A program made the position numbers and the translations under genes. 64,000 nt of DNA from Caprimulgus europaeus (lineage: Eukaryota; Chordata; Aves; Caprimulgiformes; Caprimulgidae): assembly GCA_907165065.1 (NCBI GenBank), contig OU015534.1, positions 14,143,686 to 14,207,685 of the forward strand, given 5' to 3'. Below, piece by piece: positions 1 to 14,895 of the stretch (its first letter is position 1; each line of letters begins with the position of its first letter). Below the pieces are notes generated by a model. It was given only the letters and a program-made list of their open reading frames with translations, was not told the DNA's origin and did no database searches.

Positions 1-3000
1 AAGCTAATGGGACAGATCACAGATAAAAGAGTAAACCCCAAAGAATTAATACATGGACATAAGCTGATAAGCAGGAAAAAGTGATTTTTTTTTTCTTTCT
101 CCGATATTCCCACTTAAAAAGATTATAGATAGATTTCAGTCATTCTTTTTACTTCATGTTTACTATATGGTTATGTAAAGAAATGGAATTATGACAAATC
201 TTTTAAAATTAACTTAATTTGTGGTGTTAAACCGTCTTTCAATAAAGACAAGAAAATCCATTCTCCAGAATAAGACTATATTTTATCCCTACTTAGATAT
301 CAGATATAACAGTCACAAATTTAGAGTATATTTCTACAGGTCTCAATTTGAAAGTATGTTAATAAATCTGAGGAAAAATATAGTTTCTCTCCCTATAGAG
401 TAGATTATTATTAACTCCCACTGTGGAATCTTAAATATAATTTAATAATAAATTGCAGAGCATAGTATCTGCCCATGAGAAAAACCTAAAAGATAGATGC
501 CTATTCTCTCTCTTTTTACTACTACACAGCAAGCTAATGAGACCACAAAGAAAAGCAAGAATTGCTTCTCCTGTACAGTCACTCATTGCCATTTTCTTGC
601 ATGAGCATCACTGGAATGTACACATGTACTCCCTTCCTATACTTAATTTCAAAACCCCCAAACTGTTAGGAAAAAGTATCACAACATAAAGAAAAAAAAA
701 AAGTCAGAACATAAAAACAGGGGATAATCCTGGGTTCAAGGTGACTTGAAGAGTTGAAATCTAAAACTTTTTTGAATCAATATTAGAAAACTGAAAAAAA
801 TAATCTTTTTTTTTACAGAAATCACACCACATTTTTAATGTCCATGTTGCAAAATATCCTTTCATATTAATTTAATGTGGAAGAAGTAAATTTCTGGAGA
901 AGGGAAAAATCCTAACTCCAGGTTTGGCCTTGAACCTAATAAAAAAAGCAAACATGTTGATTGGATGAGCAGATATAACATTATTTCTAAATTAAAGAAA
1001 ATTTTCAATGCCCTTCACCTTGAACAGGATTCTTAATTGGATCAAGTTGTTGAGGGAAAAAATAAATAGATGGGACTTACAACTCATGTGTCTTTTATAT
1101 TATTATAGAGTTTAACAGTGTTTTTGGGACATTATGGTTCTTCATCCAAAGCTGGAACCATATTAATTTTGCTGTGCTAAAATTAGTAAGGAACCTTAAG
1201 GCCTTTAAATAGGTTTTGCTACATGCTTTTTTTGAAAATATGGCCTTTCATTGATCAATGTGCCACTTGTTTGTTACATTGGATAAGACACCAAAGTACA
1301 GATCATCCAAATAAAAAATAAAACAAGTGAATATGTGAAGGACAGTTTTCAGGTAGTATCAAGAGGTTGCAATAAAACATTTGTCATGATCTGCAATCAC
1401 AGAGAGGTATGTTACATTTAATAACATAGCATAATCATTACTATTGTGTTTGCTAATAATGCAGATTAACAATAAAGTCTTAAATATTGTTAATAATTTG
1501 ATCTATAAAGGAGATATAAGCTTATTGTTACAGAAAACACCTTGGTATTTAAGACGAAGTTTAAGATGAAACACGTTTAATGCTTTGAAGCAAGTGAATA
1601 ACTATTTCATTTTGAGTGAAAATATGCCAGGTTACAAAATAGAAGTCAAAATACAAAAGGCTTGTGGTGCTGTATAGTTAGCTTTGTCCCAGTACAGGTA
1701 TGGAAACATTTTGAGCTGAATTACACCCTAATTTTGGTGAAATTACATAAGAATAACCTAACTGAAAATTTTCATCACTGTGAAATATGGATATTCTTAA
1801 ATTACTTCTGGCTCTAATCTGTCTTTGAAATGTATATTTGTATTTTCCAGATTCCCTGCTGTGTCTCCCCCAAATGACTATATTTTAGAGACAGTTTATG
1901 TGCATGCATGAATTAATGTGCATATATGAATTACTCAGTATCAAAAATTTGCTAGTTCAGAGCTGTTCAGATTTAAGCTTTGAATCAAATCTGACACTCA
2001 TTGGCACCTGGACAAGTATATTAAGGCACGTGTTCCATGTTAACACCCAATTTGGCTTTAACTTTACATATGTCTTCTTCTATAAATTTCCTCCTATGGA
2101 TCAGCTTCCATGAATACAGAATAAAACCATGTAACTGATATTTCTTTGTTTCCAAAATACAACAGTGTGTCTGTAGATTATTAAAACAACATGCAGGGTA
2201 AATAACTTTCTTAGCTTTAGTTGCTAACGTACAATATATTTTCCCATCTCCTCCCATTTAGTGAAATTACTCTAGAAGAAAAATATCCCTCTTTATTGAA
2301 GTGTACTGGATTAAAGTGAATTATTAAAATGCATAAAACAAGACAGTAATGTATAATATGGTTTCTGACAAAATGTACTGTAACCTTAACTGTAATTATA
2401 TCAAATATATTGATTTAAATTTCATAATCAAATTGTGCAGGTAACGATCCATATCTTTGGTAATTGAGTTGTGTGTGCAAATGTAATTATAGTAATGGTA
2501 TAAAAATTTGATGATGCCATCTAGATTAGATTGAACTTTGAGTGTACTTTAAAGAATATGCAGAGATTCATAAAAAATCAGTTTATATGGAACTATATCG
2601 TAACACAGGACTGATGTTTTCCTGAGTATGGAACTTAATCCCCACTAAAAATGCGTCAGGAAACGTTCCAACCAGGAAAGCATCTTCAAGTTTTATATTC
2701 CTGTTAAACTACAGGACATAATATTAAAAAAACCCCAACAAACCCAAACAAAAACACAGTCCTTTTTATAATACCAAATGGTCAGTCATCTGGAAAGATA
2801 TGCATAATCTGTTTTTTTTTAATCAAATTATTTTTTTGTGATGTCTATAGCAAAGGTAAACAGTGCCTATAGATTTCCTATAGTCTTAAAAGAGCTACAG
2901 ACAAAAATGAAAAAAAAAAAATTAACTATTTCCCCTTCATTATGTTTTCAGCTCACACAGAAATTATTAATCTCTATAGTCTCTATATGTGTACTTTTTA

Positions 3001-6000
3001 AAGAACAGATTTTGTCTCAAAAATTCAATTAAATTTTTATGAATGGGTGTAACTTTTCATTTACTTCATGGGAGTTGGTTAGGGGTAAAAACCAACAAAT
3101 TTTCTAGAATAGATTATCTCAGCCAAAAACCTGCTATGATAGAATTGTCCTTACTGAAATGTATTTGTTCAATGCATAAGTAAATTCAAAAACATGAAAA
3201 TGGTGCTTGTATGTCTTACTTTTCTAAAACTGCATTATTCTCATACCAAAAAATCTATGGCATATTTGTTGTTGGTGTAATCATATATCTAGCAGAATTG
3301 TAATTGTAATATTGCAAATGCAAATAGGACTAGTTTGTCTCAATAGCTGAGGATGTAGATTTAAGACAAAAATCAGCTATACAGAGTTTGAGATTAATCA
3401 AAGGTGTTTATCGAAGATTTGGGATTCAAAAGATACAGATAAAATTTGAATATGTGTATGGATAGCAGTATGTGGTTATTGAATATTCAGCTAATTAGAG
3501 TTTTCCTGTATCAAGCACAGGAAGAAACATTGTATGAGTCTGTCACATCTGATCATGCACACTATTCAAACATCAAGGAGAACTATTCTTTAGAATTAAG
3601 AAAGAATTAATGGAACATATCTCCACTTTCTAAGACAAAAGGTCGCTATAAACTAACGGTACGATGTAATGAAACTGGGAAAAAAAATTAAGGTTATTTC
3701 ATTATTTATTTACTTTATTTTTCTATCTTTATTGAAAGAAGATATATTGTGTATAAGAGGTATAGAACTACAAATACTTCTTGTTTCCTTATCTTCTTCA
3801 TGTTGTATCATAAAAAAGGTTAAATAAAGAAGTTCAATAGAAAAGCCACTGTTCTATGAGGACAAAGTGTTACTTTTATGAAAAAGTTTATCAATGAAAA
3901 AAAGCAATAACAACCTTTGTCTGAACAGAGAAGAAGAAGATGACAAGGAACCACATCTTGTATTATTAGTTTCCTCAAAACTGCAACTGTGGTTTATAGT
4001 GGCTTATAGTATTTTTTTTTTTTTGTGGTCTATAATAATTTTTTTTTAAGGTTCTACTTATGTCACACAACAAACCACTAATATTGATTTCTGCTAATAA
4101 AACTAAAATGCTTCCCATATAAATTAAAGTCAGTGACACATAGTTTAGCATGGTATGGCAACATATTTAGTAACAAATATGCTTTACACAAATCTACCTC
4201 TGAAAGGAGGGGGAAATCCTATCAGGAATGGCAAGTCTCTTTCATGTCATGGGTCAAAAATACCCCTGATTAAGTCAGAAGGCGTATCACAGCCATATGC
4301 AAACCACACATTTAGTATTCATAGTGTATTTTTTTCTTAAAAAAAAAGTGCCTATTATTCCAATAGATGATAATACTTTCCACTTCAGACTATGCAAATA
4401 TTGCTAGCTACGGTTCCTCTAAATTTTGATCCAGAAAATCTAAGTTCATGTTACATGTTTTGGATAAAAGGATACCTAAATCATTAAAAGTCTGTGTTGC
4501 TTGAGTCTTATCATAGCTATGATTCTCCTCACCAAAACACCTACAGAGAAGAGAGATTTATTCACCTGCTAATCCCACCTGTTTATATCAGTATATATTC
4601 AAAATTTTTAACTGTTATGTATGTCAAAAGCTTAATCGTGTCACTTGATAAATGCCATAAACTGAACAAAGAAATATGTACTTATTAAAGTCAAAGACAG
4701 CTATTAAACACTACAGAAAGAAAAAAAAAAAACTAGGAGTGATTAATGATTTTTTAATGTACACAAGAAGTCTAGCAAATTTGAGATTAAAAAATTAATA
4801 AATTGAAATGGTCTTAGATTTGAAGGTGAACAGGAAGCAAGATTATTTTTTCTAACTGGCATTTATAATTAGGTCTCTGAGCTCATATTTAGCCACTGTT
4901 GTATTTCCCAGTGTGTTGGGAACTCAGACGATATCACAAAAACCAATGGAGTTATACAATGGCGTTGTACTAAACAGGAGAAAACAATTAAGAATCATCA
5001 TATTTGCTTGATTTGCTACTGAAAAAAATCATTTTTACCTTTGATTTCTTAAATGCTCTGCCTATCTATATGCTACGAAAATAAATAGGTGCATCATGAA
5101 TATTTGTAAATAAATCCCACTATTTTTAAAATCTAATTTAATCCTCAGAATACAGAAAATTATAAATTAAGATCATAGGACCAGTACTAGAAATTCAACA
5201 GGAATTACAACATTCAGATCATCTTATTCTAATTATCAAAATAATCTTGTCACTAAATTAATTTTTCAGTAAAACAAGTGGATTTGACCAGAATTTTCTT
5301 TTAACTTAATACCATCTCATTTAATCTTTTCTGCCAGCAGTTGTCAGAAGCATAATGTGTTTTGCTTGTGACATAGTTCATTTCAATTTATTCATTTCTC
5401 TTTATTGGTCTACTTATGAGACTTAGTAATGTAGAATTATCAGAATTGCTTTGTGAAGTAATGAGTGGAGTGCTTTTCATAGACAGACATTCATTTTGTG
5501 AGCCAGGTGCACAAACACTAAGATTATCACTAACCGAGACATAAAGGTATCAAGGAAAAGAATTATGAAAGGAAGAAAACTGGCCCTTAAATGTTAAGAC
5601 AGAATAAAGAATATTTAAATGTGAAAATTTCTATGAAAAATATTGGTCTCCTTTTTATTGAATACATTTTGCGTGAAACACAATTGTGCAAGTCAAAATA
5701 AATTTTTCTGGAGCTTATCCTAGAAAGAAAATCTTTCTTTTAGAAATAAAATTATAGCCCTCAATTTCTTCATTCAAAGCTTTCTGAATGAATTTCAAGA
5801 TTAGCTATTTTTGCTGAAGCAGTTAAATGATTTAGCTGTTCACAGTGCAGTTGTCTCTTAATTACACTTCAGATAAAAGAATATTTTAACAGTCTTGCAT
5901 ACTGCAAGCAAATAAAAACAGGCAAACTTATCTCATAGTTCTTGCTGATCATTCAGTTTCATGAGATTTTTTGCAGCAAGCTAAAATAGAAGTTATGAAT

Positions 6001-6343
6001 ACTACCCTTTCATTTCTGAGAGATGTTTAACTTCCTTAGTATAAAGCTCTTATTGCCCATTCAGTAGAAATAATATCCTGTTTTACACACCTTATCAGTG
6101 TAAGAAGCTATTCTTTAGACTACTGTAATCAGCTGCAGAACCTGGTTTCTTAAATCCACAAATGTCTTTCTCAGGTGAGAGTCCTGGTTTTTGAAAGATT
6201 AATCTACATTATTTAAACAGTTTAGTAGATATGTGCATTTACCCATATTCAATGGTATTCATTTTTTTACAACCTTGATCTCTGCAATCCCCATTCAGTA
6301 AAACATATAATAACATAAGTGGTCATCAACTTATGTGAACTAA
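1..6343. other. AT-rich non-coding DNA
   Basis: No gene is supported here. Every open frame is short (about 60-80 codons), several start at GTG or TTG, and none resembles a protein family I know. Visible content is homopolymer and A/C-rich low-complexity sequence, for example T tracts near 84-95 and 4,011-4,025 and an A/C-rich run near 2,726-2,757. No CR1 tail, LTR end or tRNA-like sequence was recognised. Ancient repeats too diverged to see by eye, and conserved non-coding elements, cannot be excluded. Confidence 0.6.
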
Positions 6344-6373
6344 GAAAAACAAAAACAAAAACAAAAACAAAAC
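6344..6373. repeat. (AAAAAC)n simple repeat
   Basis: About five consecutive units of AAAAAC, ending in a slightly altered unit. It is a short A-rich microsatellite with no flanking element that would explain it as a retroposon tail. Confidence 0.85.
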
Positions 6374-9300
6374 CAAGAGATGGTGCATGAGCATCTGGGG
6401 TGTAGGGGCATTACATAGTGGAAGGCACTCCTAATTTAAGCTTTTGGGTGCTGAATCAAGCATCTGGAAGGTAAAAGAAAGATTAATTCTCACTAGATGT
6501 TTTGCATTTAGGGCCATCAGTATAATGACTCAACTCAAAAGTGAAATATCTTCTGTTGCTCTTTACACACTTGTAAAAAATTTTACAGCTCACAGAGTCT
6601 GATTGCACATGAAATATTAATACCCTAAGACAGTCTGGAAAAAACTCGGGATCAATGCAATGCTGGCAACAAAAATTATCTAATGGACTTTCTGGAAATA
6701 GTGAGAGGAGATAAACCTGGAATATGAATATCAAATTGTTAATTGTTCAGAGCCATGTACATGCTTACACAGTCTTGGGAAAACAAGCAAAAGATAATAG
6801 ACAGTTACAAACCATTGTCTTAATAATAGATTCTTATGCTCACATCCAAAAAGTTGTTTTTCGGGAAGTTAACAGCAACGTATACCTAGTGCACAGTGAT
6901 TCAAAGTTGCTGTTTATAACCATTTTGGGTTTTACTCTCATTTATACACTTCCATCTACCATTAAAAAAGAGCTAGTCTGTAGTACTTTTCATCGGATAC
7001 TAATTGGGTTTGAGCTGCTGCCACTGGAGTCACTCTGATATCTAAATACATGACTAGTGGGAGTTCCCTGTTAATTAGAGGTGATAGCTACCATAAAAGT
7101 GTTGAAATTACAAGAATAGAAATGGAAGCCTGGGTTTTAAATATTGTTCCCAAATGTATATGTTCCAAAATTTTTTTAAAATTGTCTCACAATTCAGGAA
7201 ATCCTTTATAGTACTAATCTGAATCCTCACATGCTCAGCCCAATGCATGAATGACATTGCATGTCCACAATTCATAGTAAACAACAGAGCACATTCATGG
7301 TACAGAAAGGCGTCCAACTGCCATCATTCTGAAGCTTAAAGGACTAAGAGTTTATGTTTATTTTGGTGTTTCTCTGAGAGACTGTTTTGTGATTACAACA
7401 CACAGATAAAGGTAAATTAAACAGTTGTGAGATAAAGTCACATTTTGCGACCTGCCTAATTACTATTAACAGATCATGAATAAAAGCAAATATCATAAAG
7501 AAGACATATTAGAAGAGATAGGAACGTGGTCATATAATCAAATGAAATGACCAAATTCACATCTTTAAAAATTTGGCCCAAGATGACGAATAACAGCAAT
7601 GTATGTAAAGGTAAACTTTTCTTCCTGCACCCTAGAAAGAATAGCCTATTCAGACTGCTACTGGATTCTTGCACCAGATCAATTTTACCACGTTTTTTGT
7701 CTCCCAAAACACAACTAAGATTCAGCTCCTCCAATGAGTCCATAAAGATGGTGGGTTTTTTTTTTAGTTTTTGAGCTGTAAGGCTCTACACTTTCAAACT
7801 GATGTATAATTTTTAGTTTGTGTTTAGGACCAAAATAAGGAAAAAAAAAAATCAAATAAGATTACAGTTTGAGTAAAAATGGATTGAAATTTTTTGGTTT
7901 TGGTGGTTTAGCATTGCCAAAAAATAGAAACTATACATTTTAACTTTATAATTGTCTTTTAAAAAATGCTATGTTTTAAAAAATAGAAGGTCTTATGGAT
8001 GAAAATATAAATTGACAAAATGAATGCTCTCCAATACTATCTTAGAAAAAGCTGGATAAGTAAAACACAATTTTGTTATAGAAATGGGAATTACCGCTGT
8101 AGCGATGCTATCATTTCAGCAAAACATACCAATAAGTTACCATAGAGTTTGATTCACCACTAGGTATTTTGAAGCTTTTCTAGAATGAAAGGCTGAGACA
8201 GGTGTAAAAATTGAGTCTCCACCAGTCTAGCTGATTCAGCAATGAATTAGATATGCTTAGGAAGTCCTTTAAAAGATACTCTATTCTGAGGCATCAAACC
8301 ATGAAAATATGTGGAGCTACTGTAATTGAGCAGTGCAGAACACATGTCCACATATTAAATACTGTAGGTTAAACAGCAGCACAAAATCTCTGCCTCACAC
8401 TGAAGGTTTTATGGACAGTGTGCCTATTCCCTTTAATATTTCTGTCTTCACAGACTGGTGGGAAGAAAGGATAAGGCCATGATTTTGAATCTTTATGTTC
8501 AATCTTTTAGAACCGTGTTCACTTCTGTTTTTGAAACACACCAAAAGGGCATTTTCTGGCCCTACAACAGTACAAAGAGTGGGATGACCCTTCTCCAGGG
8601 TGCTTGTAGAGAAATTGCCAGTCTCACGTTCTTTCTTCTCCTCTTGAAGTGCTTAACCTTCTCTTCACAGTTTGGCTCCAATATGTAATTATATACAATT
8701 ATCAGCACTTTGATTGTAGTGTCCTCAATTATATAAAAAAAAATAAATTCTAACCTTCATCATTCTGGAGAATTAAAGTTGAAAATATGAACGCTGAATG
8801 AAAAACAGATGAAGAAATTAAATATTATTAAATTAATTATTTATTACCCTGCTTCAGGAATTATATAGGTATGGACTCAGCCTTTTTAGTACTTAGGAAG
8901 GTAATAGATAATAGAACTTTAATCAAATCTTTGCCATTAACACTACCACATTACTGTGATGCATAATACTGCCAATTTATGGGCACCTATGAATTCAAAA
9001 CTATTCTCAGAAACAACTGCAAATTTCTCTTTATATTCTTAGACCTCTTTAATCTGCTGCCACCCATGTACTAAATAAAAAAAAAAAGCTAACAAAGAAA
9101 AACCAGTAAAAAAATACTTTATTTTCCTTTCTTCCAAAATGTTTGCCATGTGGGTGAGTGGATAGCTACTTTGAACTTTCTGTGAATTGTTTCCTATAGT
9201 AAATGATGTCAGATCTCCACTAGGCTATATCACAATCACAGCTGGAGATGTCCGAAGTCTAGCTATTGCTCAACTCAGCCATTCTTACACATTTTTTTTT

Positions 9301-12300
9301 CTTATTTTGGTGTATATAATGTATTAATGAGGCTGTCTCACTTTACCTTATCTTGCTAAATACCATCTGAAATACCTGACTCACATCACTCAGAACATTA
9401 ATTATTCTTAGGAACTACAATAATTTTATTTTATTTTTTTAATCAAAACTTTTAAATCTGCTAGGCTTGCTTCTTAATTCACTATGGCTTTGAATCATAA
9501 AGTTAAAGAGTATCTTATTTCTTCTTGGGTGTTTTCTTACATTTCCTCTTTCTTCATCGTTGTTGTTGGTGTTTCATTCAGTTTTATTTCCCTGCTATTT
9601 AATGGATATACGCTATTGAAGCTTTTTTCTTTTTGATCTCATATTTTTTTAAGAAAAAATCTATAGTAGTATTAGCTGGAATAAGATTAGACTGGAAAGT
9701 TAATTTTCCTGTTCCTATTTTTTCATCTTCATCACTAGAGTTTACTCTTCCATAAGAGATGTTAAAGCAGAACTATACAAAGTAAATACAGAGCATGGGT
9801 ACTGCCAAGGAAACCTTTGCATATTCCCTCAGGCTCTTTCCTACATCTGGTTACTCTTCTTCAGTCATATTTGCCTTAGTGAGAGCTTTCTTCTTACCCT
9901 CCTAGAGCTTTCCTGGGTGTTTTATTTAGAGAAAAATTAAATTAGGAATATGCATAAATTGTGTATCTTTTATACATAATCATATTGCTAACAAAACTTG
10001 TTTGAAGACAAGATACAGTAAATAGTCATCTTCTCAAATCATTCAGCCTACCTGAAGGTTAAGTGAGTCAGAACTCTTCCAATTCAATATTTAATTCACT
10101 GCAAAGCATTTTAGTATATAATAATCGATATTATATTGTCATGTTTGGTCATCATATAAGTTTTATATGTGCATACAATTTGTGTGCCTAAAAGTTTATC
10201 CTTTTTTTAATAGTTGTACTAGTTGATCTAATGAGATACTACCTTCCTCTGTGAAACTTCTCACATATCCTTAGACCTTCAAGATAACAGAAGTGATGCT
10301 ACTACCTTTATGTTCTCAGTAGCTCAAATAAAAATTAGAGGTTAGAATGAGCTCCATTGATGAAGTGTATTTGTCATATACATAATTCAAGCAATGGACT
10401 ATAATGTAATGAACTTGGTTTTGCACATACACAAGTTTGCTAAAGGAACAAGACAAGAAGACTTTCTTCCATCACGACGTTACACAGGTGTGTGTGGCAG
10501 TGTTATTCTTTATGTTTCCTTACAGCTTGTTAATACACACTAAGCTGGACAAAGTAGTAAGAAAATCAGATTTTTTTTTAGCAGCTGAAATACTAGGCAT
10601 GCTACAGTCTAAAGTATCAGTGCCTTTTGATTCTGAGATGACACTTTTACAGTAAACCTAGATCTACTTAATTCAGCAGAATTCTTTTCAGTTTACACAG
10701 TGTGAGGGAAGAATAAGGCCTTTAGTTACAGATTGCCCATCCAGCAGTATATTAGTCTCTCATATTCACATAAATATGTACACGTATAGATATTGATATT
10801 AGCATGTAGAAACCATTTTACTTTTTTCAGGTTCTGACTACACAAATGTTTATTTGCATATTTGGAAAAGGTAGCTTTCATCCTGGAGAAGCAAGGAGAA
10901 AAATAACAAAACACATCTAATTTTATAACTCATAAAGCATTTATCCTACATGTTTTTCTTCTACAGCTGAAATAAGAGGGAAAAAATACTATTCTCATCT
11001 GTCTCTGACATCAGTCACAGAACTGTTCACAAAATAAATGTTATTCCTACATGTTAGCAGGCTGTGAAAGTGAGGCTTGAAATGGCTGCCTGATTGCAAC
11101 CTTAACACCAACACCTCCTTAATCAACACTCCTTAACTCCCTCCCAATAAGCTCTCTATGATGTTATGATTTATTATATTGACTATGGCTTTTTTCCATT
11201 TTGCTTTTTAGGATCTCTTAGAAAGTTGTAATTTAGTTCCTTCCCACCCCCTGCTTCCTCTTAGTGAAGTGGCTGCCTTTGATTAGATTTGCTAGGATTT
11301 AGTTCAGAGGGAATTTATTTTTATTCAACTTCAGGGGAAAAAAAAAAAAATGTGTGAGTCTAAAAGAATTGGCATTAATAGGTTCACTGCCAAAATAAAC
11401 CAAAACAAAATCCACAGTATTAGACCTTTGATGTAATTTTCTTTAATATTTTGCTTACTACATAAAAGATAGGAACAGAGTTTTCTTCTCTTCTAGTCTC
11501 TCAATTTACTTTTTCAGGAAAACCTTGAATCAAAAAGATAAGACTTTGTAGATTTTTGAAGCAGAAAAGGCAATTTATTCACTACAGTACCTTTCAGAAT
11601 GAACAACTATTTCTCAAGAGTTTTTGACCAATTATAAAATGAAACATGTCTTCTTATTTTGAACAATATATTCTCCCTATGTGGAACAGATTACTTATAC
11701 TAAAGGACATGTTTCTATTAATACCTAGAAGAGTCTGAGATGAGCTGCAGTGCATCAAAATACTATTTTAGAAATAAGAACATAATCAGAAAATATCCCA
11801 GACAATTACAATCTTCTGCAATACATTATTAGCTGTAGCCTTGATCTCTAACCTTGTCATATAAAAAGTTTACCTGGTGGGCATATTATCATCTATCATT
11901 TTACAATGTGATTTTTTTCCCCTCAGATTGTATTGCATATATTGTTTTGATGCTTTTGAAACAGATACCCAGTCAGACAAACCAATTATCTTACTGCTTG
12001 CCTGCTAAGGATAAAAAATATGTTATGAATCTTAGCCTATAGGTGACTTACATATCTATCTAGGGATGAAGAAAATGTTTTAATATCTTTTATATTCCAT
12101 GCTATTTTTGTAACCATCTGCATGATAAAAATGTTATTTGTTATTTGCTGAAAAAGCTCTGGTGCAAGATTGTAGTTATAACTGGTACTTTGCTTGAGAA
12201 ATCAGCCTTACCTCAATCTATTAAAATTTAGAGTAAGTACAACAAAGACAGTCGTGGAAACAATTAATTAATTTAATGTGCAAAATGTGATTTAAATGTG

Positions 12301-12600
12301 CAATTCTTTAGGAACAATGTTTACTTACAGATGCCATTATGATGCCAAAAAAGTATTCTTTGCAAAAACTTCCAGAGAATACTACATCTAAACATTTTCA
12401 CACTTTGTACTTTCTTTTAAGTGTTTGATCGTGTGGCTTCAAGAAAAGGCAAAGCTGAATATTTTAACATGATGTACAACTCCAATAGAAGGCAATCGTT
12501 AAACAAAGTATTTTAATTTAATTTAGGATTAACATTTGCAATGACTGTGATAATAAACCATCTCTAAGAAGGTCTTCTTATGAGATCTATAAATTAATAT
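6374..12600. other. AT-rich non-coding DNA
   Basis: Nothing gene-like is supported. The longest open frame (6,724-7,038, +, 104 codons, ATG start) has no recognisable domain, and its composition follows the AT-rich background. Opposed open frames at 7,474-7,743 (-) and 7,547-7,774 (+) overlap one another and look like chance. Poly(A) runs occur near 7,839, 9,078 and 11,339. No known interspersed repeat was recognised. Confidence 0.55.
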
Positions 12601-12638
12601 AGTACAGTACTATAATACAGTACAGTATAATACAGTAC
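12601..12638. repeat. Short tandem repeat, 15-bp unit TATAATACAGTACAG
   Basis: TATAATACAGTAC occurs at 12,611-12,623 and again at 12,626-12,638, spaced by exactly 15 bases, with a partial copy (AGTACAGTAC) just upstream. It is about 2.5 copies long. It lies 73 bp before the CR1 insertion, and no functional role is evident. Confidence 0.7.
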
Positions 12639-12711
12639 TTCCATGTTGGTTTAGATACTAAAAAGAAACTCCATTACAAGTGACTTCTAAGTCTTAAAAC
12701 TACTTCCAGTC

Positions 12712-13838
12712 ATGTTGGCATCCTTATCTCCAAACTGGAAGCATGTGGGTTTGATGGATGGACCACTCAGTGGATAAGGAACTGGCTGGGTGGTCACACT
12801 CAAAGAGTTGTGGTCAACAGCATAAAGTCCAAGTGGAAACCAATGATGAGTGGTGTCCCTCAAGGTTTGATATTGGGACCACTGCTATTCAACATCTTTG
12901 TTGGTGACATTTACAGGGGGGTTGAGTGCACCCTCAGCAAGTTTGCTGATGACACCAAGCTGAGTGGTGTGGTCAACACACTGGACGGACGGGATGCCAT
13001 CCAGAGGGACCTTGACAGGCTTGACAGGTGGGCCTGTGCTAACCTCATGAAGTTCAACAAGGCCAAATGCAATGTCCTGCATCTGGGTCGGGGCAACCCC
13101 CAGCACAAGTACAGGCTGGTCAGTGGTGGCCTGAGGACACCTCTGAAGAGAAGGACTTGGGAGTGGTGATAGACGAGAAGTTCAACATGAGCCAGCAATG
13201 TGCGCTTGCAGACCAGAAGGCCAACCGTATCCTGGGCTGCATCAAGAGAAGCGTGGCCAGCAGGTCGAAGGAGGTGATTCTCCCCCTCTACTCCGCTCTC
13301 GTAAGGCCCCACCTGGAGTACTGCATCCAGTTCTGGAGCCCCCAACACAAGAGAGACATGGATCAGTTGGAACGAGTCCAGAGGAGGCCACGAGGATGAT
13401 CCAAGGGCTGGAGCACCTCTCCTATGAGGACAGGCTGAAAGAGTCAGGGCTGTTCAGCCTTGAGAAGAGACGGCTCCAGGGAGATCTTATAGTGGCCTTC
13501 CAATACCTGAAGGGGGTCTACAAAAATGCTTGGGAAGGGCTTTTCATAAGGGCAGTTAATGACAGGACAAGGGGAAATGGCTTTAAGCTGAAAGAAGGGA
13601 GGTTTAGATTAGACATTAGGAAGAAATTCTTCACTGTGAGGGTGGTGAGGCACTGGAATAGGTTGCCCAAGGAAGTTATGGTTGCCCCCTCCCTGGAAGT
13701 GTTCAAGGCCAGTTTAGATGAGGTTTTGAGCAACCTGGTCTAGTGAAAGGTGTCCCTGCTGATGGCAGGGGGGTTGGAACTAGATGATCTTTAAGGTCCC
13801 TTCCAGCCCAAACCATTCCATGATTCTATGATTCTATG
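12712..13838 (+). mobile_element. CR1 LINE, 5'-truncated copy
   Basis: This is a 3' fragment of a chicken repeat 1 (CR1) non-LTR retrotransposon, about 1.1 kb of a family whose full length is about 4.5 kb. It starts inside the reverse transcriptase domain, runs through the end of ORF2 and a short 3' UTR, and ends in the diagnostic octamer repeat (ATTCTATG twice, 13,820-13,837). The 3' UTR carries the familiar stretch reading GATGATCTTTAAGGTCCC just before the octamers. There is no poly(A) tail, as expected for CR1. The body is clearly more GC- and CpG-rich than the flanks. Its C-terminal coding sequence resembles that of the copy at 25,199-25,517 more than that of the copy at 44,895-46,846, so at least two subfamilies are present. 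Subfamily assignment needs a repeat library. Confidence 0.95.
12714..13743 (+). pseudogene. CR1 ORF2 reverse transcriptase, truncated and frameshifted
   Basis: This is the C-terminal part of the CR1 ORF2 protein, which in intact elements copies the element RNA into a new genomic site. The frame is open from 12,714, upstream of the first usable start codon. Motifs in order are GFDGWTTQW, the motif B-like SGVPQG, then SKFADDTKL with the FADD catalytic motif near 12,937-12,963, followed by the thumb and C-terminal region ([38 protein letters not shown]), ending at SNLV and the natural stop at 13,741-13,743. Two frameshifts break it. One is at about 13,115-13,140, between YRLVSGG and SEEKDLG. The other is at about 13,385, where one base is missing in the VQRRATRMI region. 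The endonuclease and N-terminal RT are absent because of the 5' truncation. It is not functional. Confidence 0.93.
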
Positions 13839-14895
13839 GTCAGGTAATTGCAACCTGCTTTAATTATCTGTGAATGAAAAATTTGTCTCGTTTATCTTGT
13901 CATCAACATTCATTACTTTTGCCACAGAAGGAGAAAAAGAAGATGCCAGGAACATCAAGGGAAGAGATTAAAGTGCATCAGAAAATATTTTTTCCTTCTC
14001 AAGTACTTTTGGAGTTGGCCATATTAATAATACCAAGTTTTAGAATGTTTTCAGCTTCAGTCCATTTCAACTGTTTTGAGGCAAGTAGCTCATTTTCATG
14101 ATTCTTATAAATGTACCAGTCTGGCCTAACTGAATCTAATATTCAACACTTCTGTACATGGAATGGGTTCTAACTCAGGGCTAGGCTGTTGATCAGTCAC
14201 CAGTTGGGCCTGAAGTTTGGATATTAGAAATTCAGCCACTTACATGGCATTTTTTATTCTTTGAGTAGTCTAGTCTGTAATAAAATATTCTTTGCCTTTC
14301 AAATTGGCAACAAATTCTCTCTCTTAGAAAAGATTGTGTGCTAATGATGAACTCACCAGCTCTCATTACTTTCAGGATTGCTTTAAATTATTTGCTTTGT
14401 TAATTATTCAATTCACAAAGCCATCCTTGAAGTCTTTTGGCTTCAAAGGCATATTTGAACAGGGCAGTGAATTACAAAGAGATTTACTTTCCTGTGGGTC
14501 TCTGAGTTGACCTGGCTAACTACACTGGCAGCCTTCAAAACTCCTTTTGAACAAAGGGTCTTCTACAGTAACTTCCTTAAGACTGCATTTTCTTGCTTGT
14601 GAATATCAGTTCAAATACACGAGGAGAAAAAACAAACCACTCTTATTTTTATAAAAAAATTATCCTTGGCAGAAAGTGATGCAAGAACTAGGTCAAATAG
14701 ATCAGGGGAATGGGAAAATAGCATAATCAAGAGTAGTTCTTTTAGCATTTAGAATTAACCAAATTGATATCTTAATTTTCATTCAAGACTTAAAAAACAT
14801 GCAAACTTTGAGGATAAGGGTGTATCCAGAATGAGGGAAATAGATACTTCAGGTTTGATTCCATATGTATAAAGTTGACTTTACATTGTCCTAAT
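13839..14895. other. AT-rich non-coding DNA
   Basis: No gene or recognised repeat. A 75-codon open frame at 13,874-14,101 has no family resemblance and is likely chance. Confidence 0.55.

Noticed and set aside
6724-7038. 104-codon ATG open frame
   Set aside because: Composition follows the background, it has no family resemblance, and opposite-strand and other-frame open stretches are equally common nearby.
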